NCBI RefSeq assembly: GCF_017498505.1
Contig: NZ_CP071798.1
Coordinates: 2,191,501 to 2,255,500, forward strand
DNA: 64,000 nucleotides
Reading direction: 5' to 3'
Origin: Sporosarcina sp. Te-1
GTDB lineage: Bacteria > Bacillota > Bacilli > Bacillales_A > Planococcaceae
Below the pieces are notes generated by a model, which was given only the letters and a program-made list of their open reading frames with translations, did not search any database and was not told the origin of the DNA. The position numbers were made by a program, and so were the translations under genes. Positions 26,845 through 34,983 of the stretch are shown here, piece by piece. Every line of letters starts with the position of its first letter. Position 1 is the first letter of the stretch.

Positions 26845-27270
26845 GTCCTTGACGTAAGTACCAATCCAAAGATGGCCAATAGGGTCGTAGGTGACGTTAA
26901 GTTTCCAATTGAAACAAATGTATCAGGATTGGAAATAATAAGCCCTCCATTTTTCAACCCAATAAATGTTATGAAGAATCCTATTCCAGCAGCGATAGCA
27001 TATTTTAAATTCAATGGGATGATATTAATAATCTTCTCCCGGATTTTCATTACACTTAACAACATAAAAATAATTCCTGCAATAAAAACACCGGTTAATG
27101 CGACTTCCCATTGTATGCCCATCCCGATACAGACAGAAAAAGTGAAAAATGAATTCAACCCCATACTTGGTGCAATCCCGATGGGGTAGTTCGCAAGCAA
27201 CCCGATAAGGAGTGTGCCGATAATCGCAGTAAGAGCGGTTGCAGTAAAGGACCTGGCATCCTTTCCCCTG
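26845..27270 (-). pseudogene. pbuG: Purine permease (PbuG/AzgA type), N-terminal piece
   Basis: The N-terminal half of the split permease. It reads ARSFTATALTAIIGTLLIGL, LLANYPIGIAPSMGLNSFF, KYAIAAGIGFFITFIGLKNG and SIGNLTSPTTLLAIFGLVLT, then runs off into insertion DNA and a stop. The first 40 or so residues and the promoter are also missing at the right end. The motif APSMGLNSFF is the AzgA-group equivalent of the conserved APGMGLNAFF. It pairs with the C-terminal piece at 23339-24050. Confidence 0.85.
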
Positions 27271-27696
27271 TGTGCTTCTTACAAGCACTCATAAGTAAGG
27301 CAAATGTCACTTTTTCTATTTTTTACAAGGATTATATTCTTCTTCATCAAGCTACTCAGTATTGTCCATTTGAATTCTCATTCTCACTATCAATAGATTC
27401 TACCTCTTTGGATCAACTTTACCTGTCCAATCAAATCGATGTAGTAGTCTCAAGATAACCACTAATTCGGTGTGAACTTGGAGCCCATAGAAAAACAGTC
27501 CTTTTCAAGGAAAGCATTGCGATTGTAGTATGAGATGCATGGGTTTTCGCTGCGGATTTGTACGCTGGATCTGGCAATACCTTGGCGAAGGGTTAATGAG
27601 CGGTTGTTGGAGGTAGTGGGGCTTGATGTTCCTTGACTATGAAAAGGAAGTTAGAAGGCTTCCATACCCTTCAACTTCCTTTTTTGGTCAAGGGAA
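27271..27696. other. Degenerate region, possible LysR-type remnant
   Basis: Plus-strand peptide fragments such as FSIFYKDYILLHQ and LSIDSTSLDQLYLSNQIDVV (27310-27458) resemble the effector domain of a LysR-type regulator, followed by further broken coding-like sequence to about 27638. The assignment is weak. A terminator closes the region. Confidence 0.3.
27642..27686. terminator. Terminator of the five-gene nuclease operon
   Basis: Arms AAAAGGAAGTT and AACTTCCTTTT with T-runs on both strands. It lies 11 bases beyond the stop of the metallopeptidase gene. Confidence 0.8.
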
Positions 27697-29115
27697 TCAG
27701 CTCTCAATTTGACTGTGTCGCCCCCAATTACTTCGCCGCTCTCTCCGAACAACCGGCAACAGCGCCCGCATATTCGCAAACACAGCCTTGAGCAACTTCA
27801 CCGTCCCATAGCAAGCCTTTACATCTAGCCACTCCTCATGCGTATGTTCATTGCCATAGCCAACCGATAAATTGACACATTGAATGCCGGCGCTTGCCCA
27901 TATCCGCGTATCGCTGCTGCCGCCAGCTGTGCAGACCCACTCTCCCGCTTCACTCATGTTCGCAATCTCTTCAAGCGTTCTTCCAAACACCTCAGTGCAA
28001 AATGGTTCATATCCTCCGCATGACGTTACAATGTCGCCGCTTCCCCTACGATCCAGCACGAATGCCATATCAATGTCCTGCAGAAGCGCCTGATCCACAT
28101 GTCGCGCACCGACCAAGCCGATTTCTTCCTCGACAGTCGCGATATATTTCACTGTTCCGTTAAAGCGCATTGTTCGCAGATAACGAGCGATATGCAATAA
28201 CACCGCAATTCCCGCACGATCATCCGCTCCAAGGATGCCTCTACTGCTCCGCCAAATACCATCTTCCTTGATAATCGTGCGCTCTGGCAAAAGTTCCTCA
28301 TAGACATCTAAATGTGAATTCAGCAAAATAACAGGTCCTCTTCCAGATCCATATGTTGCCTTCGCAATCAAATTACCCGATGAATCCGTATAACATTCAT
28401 CCACAAGTGGAGCCAGCTCGCGAGCGACATAGTTCCGAACTTTTCCTTCACGGCCGCTGCTTCCTGGGATAGAAAGCAACCGTGCTAGCTCCGCCTGAAA
28501 CAACCCCTCCTCGATTGTTTCCTCACTGTAAAGTGATTCCATTTCGACCTGTGCTAGTCGTTCTGCCAAGTCTAACATTTGCTTGCGGTCACCTAAAAAT
28601 GTGACAGTATCATGGAATCGTCCTGTATTCCGAAAACGGCACGGAAAACCAAGTGCTTGCAGCAAGCTGGTCAGCCGCTCTCCTTCCCCCGGTTTCACGC
28701 AGACATACGGCTTTCGCTTGTTATGGCCGTCGCATGAATAGTTGGTTGTAAATGAAAGCCGATTCAACTGTCTGACAACACCGCTCACATAGACATCGAG
28801 CTCATACAGGAAAATCGGGCGCTTCTCTGTATAGTCGCCGGACATTTCCGTAAGTCCCCTTCCCTCGCTATCCACAATGGCCAACCAGGCCGCTTCACTG
28901 ATCGGTGATCCATAAATAGTAAGGTGATTCTTTGCAGCACAAATGTGGTAGTCTACCTTTGCCTGCGCAAGACAGGTGCACAGATACTGAATGTTTTCAT
29001 CGGTCTCATGGAGAAGGGAGAAATGAAGCCCTTCTCCATATTCAGCTCCCGTTACAGTCTCCAAATTCCAGCCGTGGCGCATCCATACACGCTTCCAAGT
29101 CATGTTCTTTTCCAT
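27697..29115 (-). CDS. M42/M20-type metallopeptidase with extra N-terminal domain
   Basis: A 472-residue protein. The C-terminal 270 residues form a di-zinc aminopeptidase of the M42/M20 clan, with ligands in NSHLDVYEE (His-x-Asp), LGADDRAGIA (Asp), ATVEEEIGL (catalytic Glu-Glu), FVLDRRGSGD (Asp) and the final GNEHTHEEW (His). About 200 residues precede it, including YSCDGHNKRKPYVCVKPGEG, which match no peptidase domain I know; this makes the protein longer than usual. ATG at 29115 is chosen (GGGAG upstream); the longer frame overlaps the previous gene. It is the last gene of a five-gene minus-strand operon with two nucleases and a Nudix hydrolase. Confidence 0.75.
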   Translation of the reverse strand: MEKNMTWKRVWMRHGWNLETVTGAEYGEGLHFSLLHETDENIQYLCTCLAQAKVDYHICAAKNHLTIYGSPISEAAWLAIVDSEGRGLTEMSGDYTEKRPIFLYELDVYVSGVVRQLNRLSFTTNYSCDGHNKRKPYVCVKPGEGERLTSLLQALGFPCRFRNTGRFHDTVTFLGDRKQMLDLAERLAQVEMESLYSEETIEEGLFQAELARLLSIPGSSGREGKVRNYVARELAPLVDECYTDSSGNLIAKATYGSGRGPVILLNSHLDVYEELLPERTIIKEDGIWRSSRGILGADDRAGIAVLLHIARYLRTMRFNGTVKYIATVEEEIGLVGARHVDQALLQDIDMAFVLDRRGSGDIVTSCGGYEPFCTEVFGRTLEEIANMSEAGEWVCTAGGSSDTRIWASAGIQCVNLSVGYGNEHTHEEWLDVKACYGTVKLLKAVFANMRALLPVVRRERRSNWGRHSQIES

Positions 29116-29182
29116 ATACAACAGCTCCCTTTTGGTGATGACTGCAGTATATAAAAAACGTGATGACAGCCCTGTCATCACG

Positions 29183-30223
29183 TCACATGTAGTCCGCCAG
29201 TTGTACAACCAGATACGGCAGCACGTCACTTTTATAGTAATACGAGCCCTCTCGCTCTCGCACCTGATCTCTTGGCAAGGTGCCAATCACATCGGCAGTG
29301 AGCGGAAGCACACTCAATTTTCGACGTAGCCTTCGGATTTTTTGCGCATAGGCATTCGACCGTGGCCGCCCATTAAACGACTCAATGGCATCGTCCAGCA
29401 GCAGTCCACGCGACTGACTGGAACGAGTCATCAAATCACGAAGCAGTTCCCATTCTTGCCGGGAAATAGCCACACTTTTCTTACCGAACCGGACAAATGC
29501 TTCGCGGTCTGTCAGATCAAGGAGTAGGTGGCTGTCACGAGTGTTCTCTAGCAAATGATCGTATTCTTCCCTGGAACATGTTCGCTCTCCCGAGGCATCC
29601 AGCACCTGGACTTCCTGCAGGGTAAGCAATTCCGTCGTATCGGTGATGAGCTTATATAGATGGGGCAGTGGCGATTGATCAATTGCTCTTTCCTCAACTT
29701 CACCACTTTGTTTATACGCTACAATTTCCTCATAGGACGCAGCCGCAATAAACAGAGCACTATTCGTCTTATAGAGTTGAGCATGGTACATCTGCTGATC
29801 GGACAATTGATGGCGATGATCAGGATACTGACTCTGATAAAGGAGCGCTTGTTCAAACTGCTGGATCGCTGCTGAATAGTCCTTTTCTTTATACGCCAAA
29901 AAACCAAGTCGATAATGGGCGAGTGGAAGCATCCTCTCATAGCGCAATGCTTTTTGAAGTGACCGCTTCGCCGAAACATCGTCTTTCCGATACTCTGTCT
30001 TTAAATAAGAGCCGTAGTTGATAAGATGATCTACTAGGCGGGTTTGCAGTTGTCTATGTTGAATGGCATACCTTTCGGGCTCCTGCCTCATTTGTCGAAG
30101 CAGTTTTTCTTCCGTCTCGATGATCCGATGCATTACGAAATTATCGCCATCATCACGTTGTTCGAGTAAGGCCAGGAGCTGTGTTTGTAACTCAGGAATG
30201 GAAGTAGTTCTTTCATTTCTCAT
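29183..30223 (-). CDS. TPR protein with C-terminal winged-helix DNA-binding domain
   Basis: A 346-residue cytoplasmic protein. TPR-like helical pairs occupy about 80-170 (YGSYLKTEYRKDDVSAKRSL, LAHYRLGFLAYKEKDYSAAI). Residues 240-300 look like an OmpR-type winged helix: AISRQEWELLRDLMTRSSQS with the recognition helix near NAYAQKIRRLRRKL. Activators of the SARP/BTAD type have the reverse order, with the winged helix first. It is a probable regulator of its own operon or a nucleic-acid-binding partner. Its ATG shares one base with the stop of the Nudix gene (TGATG), so translation is coupled. Confidence 0.65.
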   Translation of the reverse strand: MRNERTTSIPELQTQLLALLEQRDDGDNFVMHRIIETEEKLLRQMRQEPERYAIQHRQLQTRLVDHLINYGSYLKTEYRKDDVSAKRSLQKALRYERMLPLAHYRLGFLAYKEKDYSAAIQQFEQALLYQSQYPDHRHQLSDQQMYHAQLYKTNSALFIAAASYEEIVAYKQSGEVEERAIDQSPLPHLYKLITDTTELLTLQEVQVLDASGERTCSREEYDHLLENTRDSHLLLDLTDREAFVRFGKKSVAISRQEWELLRDLMTRSSQSRGLLLDDAIESFNGRPRSNAYAQKIRRLRRKLSVLPLTADVIGTLPRDQVREREGSYYYKSDVLPYLVVQLADYM

Positions 30224-30642
30224 CAGTTAACCGTACTCCCGTTTGTGCCATGTTGATGTACTACCTTTTCCACTGCAGGAATATCTGCGGGCGCCCATTC
30301 AAGCGATTGAAGCTCATTCCACAAAACCCAACGCAATTCACTATGTTCAGTCGCCACAGCTGTTCCCGCTTCTATTTCCGCAAAATATGTCTCCAGCCGA
30401 ATAGTTAATGTCTCGTAGGAATAGAGCGTATCATCTACAAACGATCCAACCCGGATATAGCATCCTAGCTCCTCTTGAATTTCGCGAACTAACGCTTCTT
30501 GAGGTGTTTCGCCTCGCTCTACTTTCCCACCCGGAAACTCCCAAAATCCCGGAAGTGTCATCTTGGACGAACGACGGGCACACAGTATTTCTCCTTGTTC
30601 CTTATGTATAATGGCTCCAACTACATGGAGTGGGCTTTTCAT
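30223..30642 (-). CDS. Nudix hydrolase (MutT-like)
   Basis: A 139-residue Nudix enzyme that would hydrolyse a nucleoside diphosphate derivative such as an oxidised or modified dNTP. The Nudix box is complete: GGKVERGETPQEALVREIQE continuing ELG, and the preceding LCARRSSKMTLPGFWEFPGG is typical of MutT/CTP pyrophosphohydrolase-like members. ATG 30642 follows GAAGAGGTG; the frame opens 11 codons earlier without a site. The gap to the upstream helicase gene is 29 bases. In a nuclease operon it might clear modified nucleotides, but ordinary nucleotide sanitation is equally possible. Confidence 0.85.
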   Translation of the reverse strand: MKSPLHVVGAIIHKEQGEILCARRSSKMTLPGFWEFPGGKVERGETPQEALVREIQEELGCYIRVGSFVDDTLYSYETLTIRLETYFAEIEAGTAVATEHSELRWVLWNELQSLEWAPADIPAVEKVVHQHGTNGSTVN

Positions 30643-30671
30643 TGGTATCACCTCTTCCCAATAATAATACC

Positions 30672-32399
30672 TCAATTTTTCTTTCGAACAATAATAACCC
30701 CGTCACGCCCTCTTGTTAATAAAACACGGTAGACATTAAGCTTCATCTGATACGGATCTTTCGCATCGTTATTGAGTTGTTGAAACTTCCAGCCCTTTTC
30801 TGTAGCGGTTAGATCATCGCCCCAATAGACAATCGCAAAATCCAGTTCCAATCCTTGTACTTGAAATTCTGTCACTGCGTATTCCATTCGGTTGCTATAG
30901 TATGGGGATTTTGGATGATTATAAAATGCCACATAGTTTTGATCTCGATACCCAAATGTTTTAAATGGCAGGGAGTACCCTGCTCTTGAAGAAGTAACAA
31001 TGCCGACCGTTTTATTAGAATTCTGATAAAGAGAACGAACAAACTCTTTAGCTTCATCTAAGGACTCCATCTCTTTCAATATAAAACGATCACGTTGTAG
31101 TTCTTTCGCCAAAGCAGCAGCCCTCTTGTTATCACCTGCAAGGTATGCTTCCACCCACTGAAAATATTGGAGAGCATTATGCGTACGAATAGATGCTTGT
31201 AAATGAAGATGCTCATTCAACACAGTTGAAGCCGCGTTTGTAAACTGAAATTCGTTGCTAGCAGTGTGAATCGTGATAGCGTAGGGCGCAACAGCCTGGT
31301 TCCAAAGCGCCAAGCCACCTTCCTCACCTGTATGGATCTCTTGCCCGTTTCCAATCAAACCTACAACAACAGACCAACTCTTCTGTTGTGCGATCTGCAT
31401 GATGACATCAGGCTCACTATTGGAACCACCCATTTTAGCTGCATCCCATGCCCTTTGTGCCTCGTCAAAAATGAGGACATGTTCTTCTAATGGCTCCCCT
31501 TTTTGAAATGATCTCTTGTAGTTATACAACGCTTGGACAAATGACTTATTATCCAAAGCATCTTGCAACACACTGACTAATGGTCCGTTTCCAGAAAGAT
31601 AAACCGCTTGCTCCACTTCGTAAGCTAATCGAAGACCGAGATAGGTTTTACCCGCACCAGGAACACCCGAAATTAATAGTAGGTGATGGGTCTTCGTTTC
31701 TTCTGCTTCTTTAATAATTTGAAGAGCCGATTCAAACACCTCTTCAAAATTATTGCTCTTGATGTTCTTGATATTGACGAGAGGTTCGTGACGGAATAAT
31801 TGTTGGGCGGTCTCAATGATGGAAGGGAGAGCTTGGAAAGAGCCCAATACAAATTCGTCTGAAGTAACATCCGAAGTTTCATCAGGTAGCTTACTTAATA
31901 GGCTAAGTATGGATGTATGAGGGACTTGGTAGATCTGGTACTCGGTATCCGCTTGTAGGGACGTGGTTGGATATACAACAGCACCTCGTACTTTCACATT
32001 ATGAGTCTGGATAATAGAGTGATATTCCTCTAAATCCCTGACATATAGGGACGCTTGGGCTTTTTCAGCATCCGAAATGCCGGGATACCCTTTAAACTCT
32101 AAAACGATCAACTGACCTTTCGTCAGCAACAGGACATCAGGGCGTCTTCCGCCACTGCGTGGCAATTCATATTCAAAGATGATCTCGCCTTTAGCTTCCC
32201 AAGCAGGAAGCTGATTCTTTAGATCAGCAATGCAGTTTCGCCAAGCCTTTATTTGCGATAATGTACTTTCCTCCCGCGGATGAACTAACGCCTCTTGAAG
32301 GGGTTGTCCATAGATAAAAGAACATAACGCATCCACGATCTCCTCTGTCTCTGTTTGGGTAAGTAACTCAAACGAACCCTTCCAGCCAAAGTTTCTCAT
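30672..32399 (-). CDS. Nuclease-helicase fusion, DUF2075 type
   Basis: A 575-residue protein with two parts. Residues 70-110 hold a PD-(D/E)xK-like nuclease core: EYELP, RRPDVLLL with Asp88, then LIVLEFKG with Glu101 and Lys103. Residues 240-570 are a superfamily 1-like helicase/ATPase of the DUF2075 family: Walker A GVPGAGKT (245-252), Walker B VLIFDEAQR (308-316), VVVGLIGNGQEIHTGE as motif III, and a C-terminal VYRVLLTRGRDGVII as motif VI. It probably acts on DNA or RNA ends. It starts 23 bases after the HNH gene stop. Known DUF2075 proteins occur in defence islands; a defence role here is inference. Confidence 0.8.
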   Translation of the reverse strand: MRNFGWKGSFELLTQTETEEIVDALCSFIYGQPLQEALVHPREESTLSQIKAWRNCIADLKNQLPAWEAKGEIIFEYELPRSGGRRPDVLLLTKGQLIVLEFKGYPGISDAEKAQASLYVRDLEEYHSIIQTHNVKVRGAVVYPTTSLQADTEYQIYQVPHTSILSLLSKLPDETSDVTSDEFVLGSFQALPSIIETAQQLFRHEPLVNIKNIKSNNFEEVFESALQIIKEAEETKTHHLLLISGVPGAGKTYLGLRLAYEVEQAVYLSGNGPLVSVLQDALDNKSFVQALYNYKRSFQKGEPLEEHVLIFDEAQRAWDAAKMGGSNSEPDVIMQIAQQKSWSVVVGLIGNGQEIHTGEEGGLALWNQAVAPYAITIHTASNEFQFTNAASTVLNEHLHLQASIRTHNALQYFQWVEAYLAGDNKRAAALAKELQRDRFILKEMESLDEAKEFVRSLYQNSNKTVGIVTSSRAGYSLPFKTFGYRDQNYVAFYNHPKSPYYSNRMEYAVTEFQVQGLELDFAIVYWGDDLTATEKGWKFQQLNNDAKDPYQMKLNVYRVLLTRGRDGVIIVRKKN

Positions 32400-32422
32400 T
32401 TGATTGCTCCTTAAACAGATTA

Positions 32423-33406
32423 TTAATAATACGATAACAGTTTTTCAAATGTAACCTGGATACCGGCTTTCTGTAATAGCGTCTCTCGATCTGCAAACAA
32501 CTTGCGCAAGATAGCTTCATTGTCTCTTCCATAATGAATCAAGTTATGACAATGACTACATAAAGACACGATGTTCTCCTCTACATCTAAGGAGTATGGA
32601 AAATCTTCATGGCAACTGAGCGGCACCAAATGATGCGGCTCTGTATAAGGCCTACCATCAACCTTTCGAGGAAATGTCATATGATTTGGATCGACTTCAC
32701 ACTTGTAGGCAGCTAAATGCAACGCATTTTGAGCCACCTTTGCATTCCGAGGATAGCTCTCTCTTTTTTCACGTACCTGTAAGGCTTGCTTATCTTGTGG
32801 CTTTTCTTGATATGAAATGTTAATAGGTTGCTGGATAGCAGTCGTAGCGATCACATCGATCAGCTCACTATCGTCTCCAGCTGATTCTGGTTGCTCATCA
32901 TCCAATAAACAGTACTGCTGTTGAATGGTTTGTAACTCCAATATACTACTTGGGTTAACTTGATTCATTTCTGACTGGGCAAGCAAATAACCCGTTAACG
33001 CAAAGTTAGAAGAAAACAAGTATCCTGTGTTCCCCCTACCAATCGAATTAAAAGGCGCGTTAAAATCCGGCTGCAGTTTTTGGATTTCCTCCATATGATC
33101 TACCGTCCTTATAGGGCGATCAATCTCAATATAGCGAGTATCTACTCTCCATCCCGCATTTTCCCACAAGTTTTCATCCTGCAATTCCTTCGGCTGCTCT
33201 GCTGCATAGACATCTGATGTCGCAATGCTAACAGCAATGATTTTCGTTTGAAAGCTATGTAGAATCAGATCACCTTTCCGCACTTCCTCCATTCGGGACC
33301 AGTGTGAAACGCGGCTTCCATTTTTGTTTCTTTGCGGAGCCCATAAATAGCCCCCATCTTTTTCTTTTTGATAGCTTTTATTTTGGAATACGAAGAAGTA
33401 ATTCAT
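32423..33406 (-). CDS. HNH endonuclease with N-terminal PUA/EVE-like domain
   Basis: A 327-residue protein. Residues 1-140 resemble the PUA/EVE-like reader domains found in modification-dependent restriction enzymes: MNYFFVFQNKSYQKEKDGGY, VRKGDLILHSF and IGRGNTGYLFSSNF. Residues 230-300 are an HNH nuclease of McrA type: YKCEVDPNHMTF, EPHHLVPLS, NIVSLCSHCHNLIHYG, with four zinc-binding cysteines (C-x-...-CSHC) and HH catalytic residues. This layout suggests cleavage of DNA carrying modified bases (type IV restriction). It is the first gene of the five-gene operon. It starts at 33406 with AGAAGGAGACA upstream. Confidence 0.8.
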   Translation of the reverse strand: MNYFFVFQNKSYQKEKDGGYLWAPQRNKNGSRVSHWSRMEEVRKGDLILHSFQTKIIAVSIATSDVYAAEQPKELQDENLWENAGWRVDTRYIEIDRPIRTVDHMEEIQKLQPDFNAPFNSIGRGNTGYLFSSNFALTGYLLAQSEMNQVNPSSILELQTIQQQYCLLDDEQPESAGDDSELIDVIATTAIQQPINISYQEKPQDKQALQVREKRESYPRNAKVAQNALHLAAYKCEVDPNHMTFPRKVDGRPYTEPHHLVPLSCHEDFPYSLDVEENIVSLCSHCHNLIHYGRDNEAILRKLFADRETLLQKAGIQVTFEKLLSYY

Positions 33407-33578
33407 TTCTGTCTCCTTCTATCTGCAATTTTAATAGCAATAATAGAATCTAGTTAAATACACTTATATATCATCATATCAATTTAGACCATTTGTCACA
33501 AGCCATTCTTAACAACAATAGACCAAAAACAACGCCAGGCTACAGTTTGATTTACATGATTTTTCCAATCTGGACCGA

Positions 33579-33612
33579 CCTGTGTGAAAAGCATTATAGT
33601 ATTTCACACAGG
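33579..33612. terminator. Perfect 11-bp hairpin in intergenic region
   Basis: Arms CCTGTGTGAAA and TTTCACACAGG with a 12-base loop. There is no clear T-run; it could be an operator or a weak terminator. Confidence 0.4.
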
Positions 33613-33734
33613 TACTTATTTTTACTAATTAGCATGCTATTCAAATGTCTGAGAAGTTTCGTTTCATGAGTGACTTCAGTGATTGGTAGGAAGGTTTTCA
33701 GATCAACATCAGCCTATTAGTAAATTAACGACAT

Positions 33735-33768
33735 GAAAAAGCGACAAGGTATATTAATACACCTTGCC
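33735..33768 (-). terminator. Terminator of the 33.8-kb hypothetical gene
   Basis: On the minus strand GCGGCAAGGTGTAT pairs with TATACCTTGTCGC and is followed by TTTTTC, 12 bases after the stop at 33781. Confidence 0.8.
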
Positions 33769-33780
33769 GCTAGTCTAAAC

Positions 33781-34152
33781 CTATATATTCATCATTTTTC
33801 GATAGTACTTGATCTCCTGTTCAGTGAAAACATGGGTGGCCAATCGTTTAACGCTGCTCCAGTATATCTTGAACGCAGCATATTCCAAACCTTGGTCCTC
33901 CACGAATTTGACTAAGCTAACTCCTCCAGTGAAAAATAAATGTGCTTTCGGATATTTTGTATCCCAATAAATATTCCCTTCCACATTTGTTGCTGGTTTC
34001 TTTAACATGAACATGAAAGGATACAGCACATCGGAGCCGCGGTTCACGGCCATCATACCCTTCACCTTTACAATCATACGGGTGATGAACTCCTCATTTT
34101 CAACAGTCATATCTTCTTCTGTAATTTTAAATTGCACATGATAACTTCCCAA
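33781..34152 (-). CDS. Hypothetical protein (about 123 aa), possibly N-terminally truncated
   Basis: A soluble, unrecognised protein from a TTG at 34152 to the stop at 33781. The reading frame stays open upstream to about 34248 with protein-like sequence (SALGYFLARLG), but no ATG/GTG with a binding site exists there, so the true N-terminus may be lost. It contains FKITEEDMTVENEEFITRMI and ends EQEIKYYRKMMNI. A good terminator follows. No domain was recognised; it lies between two defence loci. Confidence 0.45.
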   Translation of the reverse strand: MGSYHVQFKITEEDMTVENEEFITRMIVKVKGMMAVNRGSDVLYPFMFMLKKPATNVEGNIYWDTKYPKAHLFFTGGVSLVKFVEDQGLEYAAFKIYWSSVKRLATHVFTEQEIKYYRKMMNI

Positions 34153-34397
34153 TCTTGCGAGGAAGTAGCCGAGAGCTGAGCGAAATTCGGAGCCAGAAAT
34201 GCGAAAGATCCAGGAATTACCCAGGTTTTTCCGTTCTTTTTAAGTGTAAAACCGTCTAAAACACATATATAACGTAAGAGTCGAATTCCAAGTTCATATA
34301 TATAGAGTCTTATTTACGTTGATTCTCTTCGTTTACAAGAATGGATATATATAGGACTGGAATGTAATTATTTACCTTATATTTACCATTTTCCAAA

Positions 34398-34958
34398 TCA
34401 CAATAATATACTTTTATTACCTTCAATGTCCACGAAATATATCTTATAAAAAAGTAATACAGGTAAATTAAAATAAAATAAATTCAACTTCAAAATTGCT
34501 GTAATTAGTAGCGAAATCACTAAAGTAATCACAATAAAATCAGCATAGCTGTCACCTATTGTAATGAAGGGCAAAATAAAAATAACGATATACTCCATGA
34601 GATTATTTGTTTCAAGTTTTTTGTTCTCTAATAGTTTAACATGTTTTTCGGTAGTATTTCTCGCTTTTGATATGTGTTTTATATCCTCTAATATTAAAAT
34701 TAAAGGCAGTAAAACTATTAAAAACAGTAGCCCACTTTCAATAAATGAAATGTCTAGTGATTTATTAAACTTAATTAAAATAATCACTAAAGTAGGTGTA
34801 AATACAACAAAAATCCAAAGTATGATTAATAAAATGTTTTTCAGGCATAATATTTTTTTCGGAAATTTACTTGTAAAAATTTCGCGTTTTATTATGAACT
34901 TGATCAATAAATATAGAAAGACAAGGGTGGTTGGAATTAAACAAAGTACTAGAAACAA
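34398..34958 (-). CDS. KwaA-like membrane protein (Kiwa-type pair)
   Basis: A 186-residue protein with four predicted membrane segments: near 5-25 (LIPTTLVFLYLLIKFII), 40-62 (ILLIILWIFVVFTPTLVIIL), 73-92 (LLFLIVLLPLILI) and a C-terminal pair (YIVIFILPFITIG, VITLVISLLITAILKL) ending NLPVLLFYKIYFVDIEG. The size, the late YIxxFILPF segment and the KIY ending resemble KwaA, the membrane component of the Kiwa anti-phage system. It starts at a TTG (34958) after a TGA and lies 25 bases downstream of a DUF4868 gene, the other Kiwa component. In known Kiwa loci kwaA precedes kwaB; here the order is reversed. Confidence 0.5.
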   Translation of the reverse strand: MFLVLCLIPTTLVFLYLLIKFIIKREIFTSKFPKKILCLKNILLIILWIFVVFTPTLVIILIKFNKSLDISFIESGLLFLIVLLPLILILEDIKHISKARNTTEKHVKLLENKKLETNNLMEYIVIFILPFITIGDSYADFIVITLVISLLITAILKLNLFYFNLPVLLFYKIYFVDIEGNKSILL

Positions 34959-34983
34959 TGGTTTTCACCAACCTCAATTTATT

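Larger units (their letters stand above)
24046..26851. mobile_element. AT-rich insertion splitting the purine permease
   Basis: About 2.8 kb lies between the two halves of the permease reading frame: the N-half ends after FGLVLT near 26851 and the C-half resumes at GMIITT near 24046. Only about ten codons seem lost. The insert is AT-rich and carries a radC fragment, a small broken ORF, a lipoprotein and a secreted protease. Those are typical plasmid/integrative-element cargo, but no integrase or terminal repeats were found, so the mechanism is unknown. The boundaries are approximate. Confidence 0.6.
33407..33780. other. Intergenic region upstream of the nuclease operon
   Basis: No gene was seen. 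It holds two hairpins (33579-33612 and 33735-33768). The first, CCTGTGTGAAA and TTTCACACAGG, lies between the operon start and the hypothetical gene, but it is about 170 bases from either. Confidence 0.5.
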
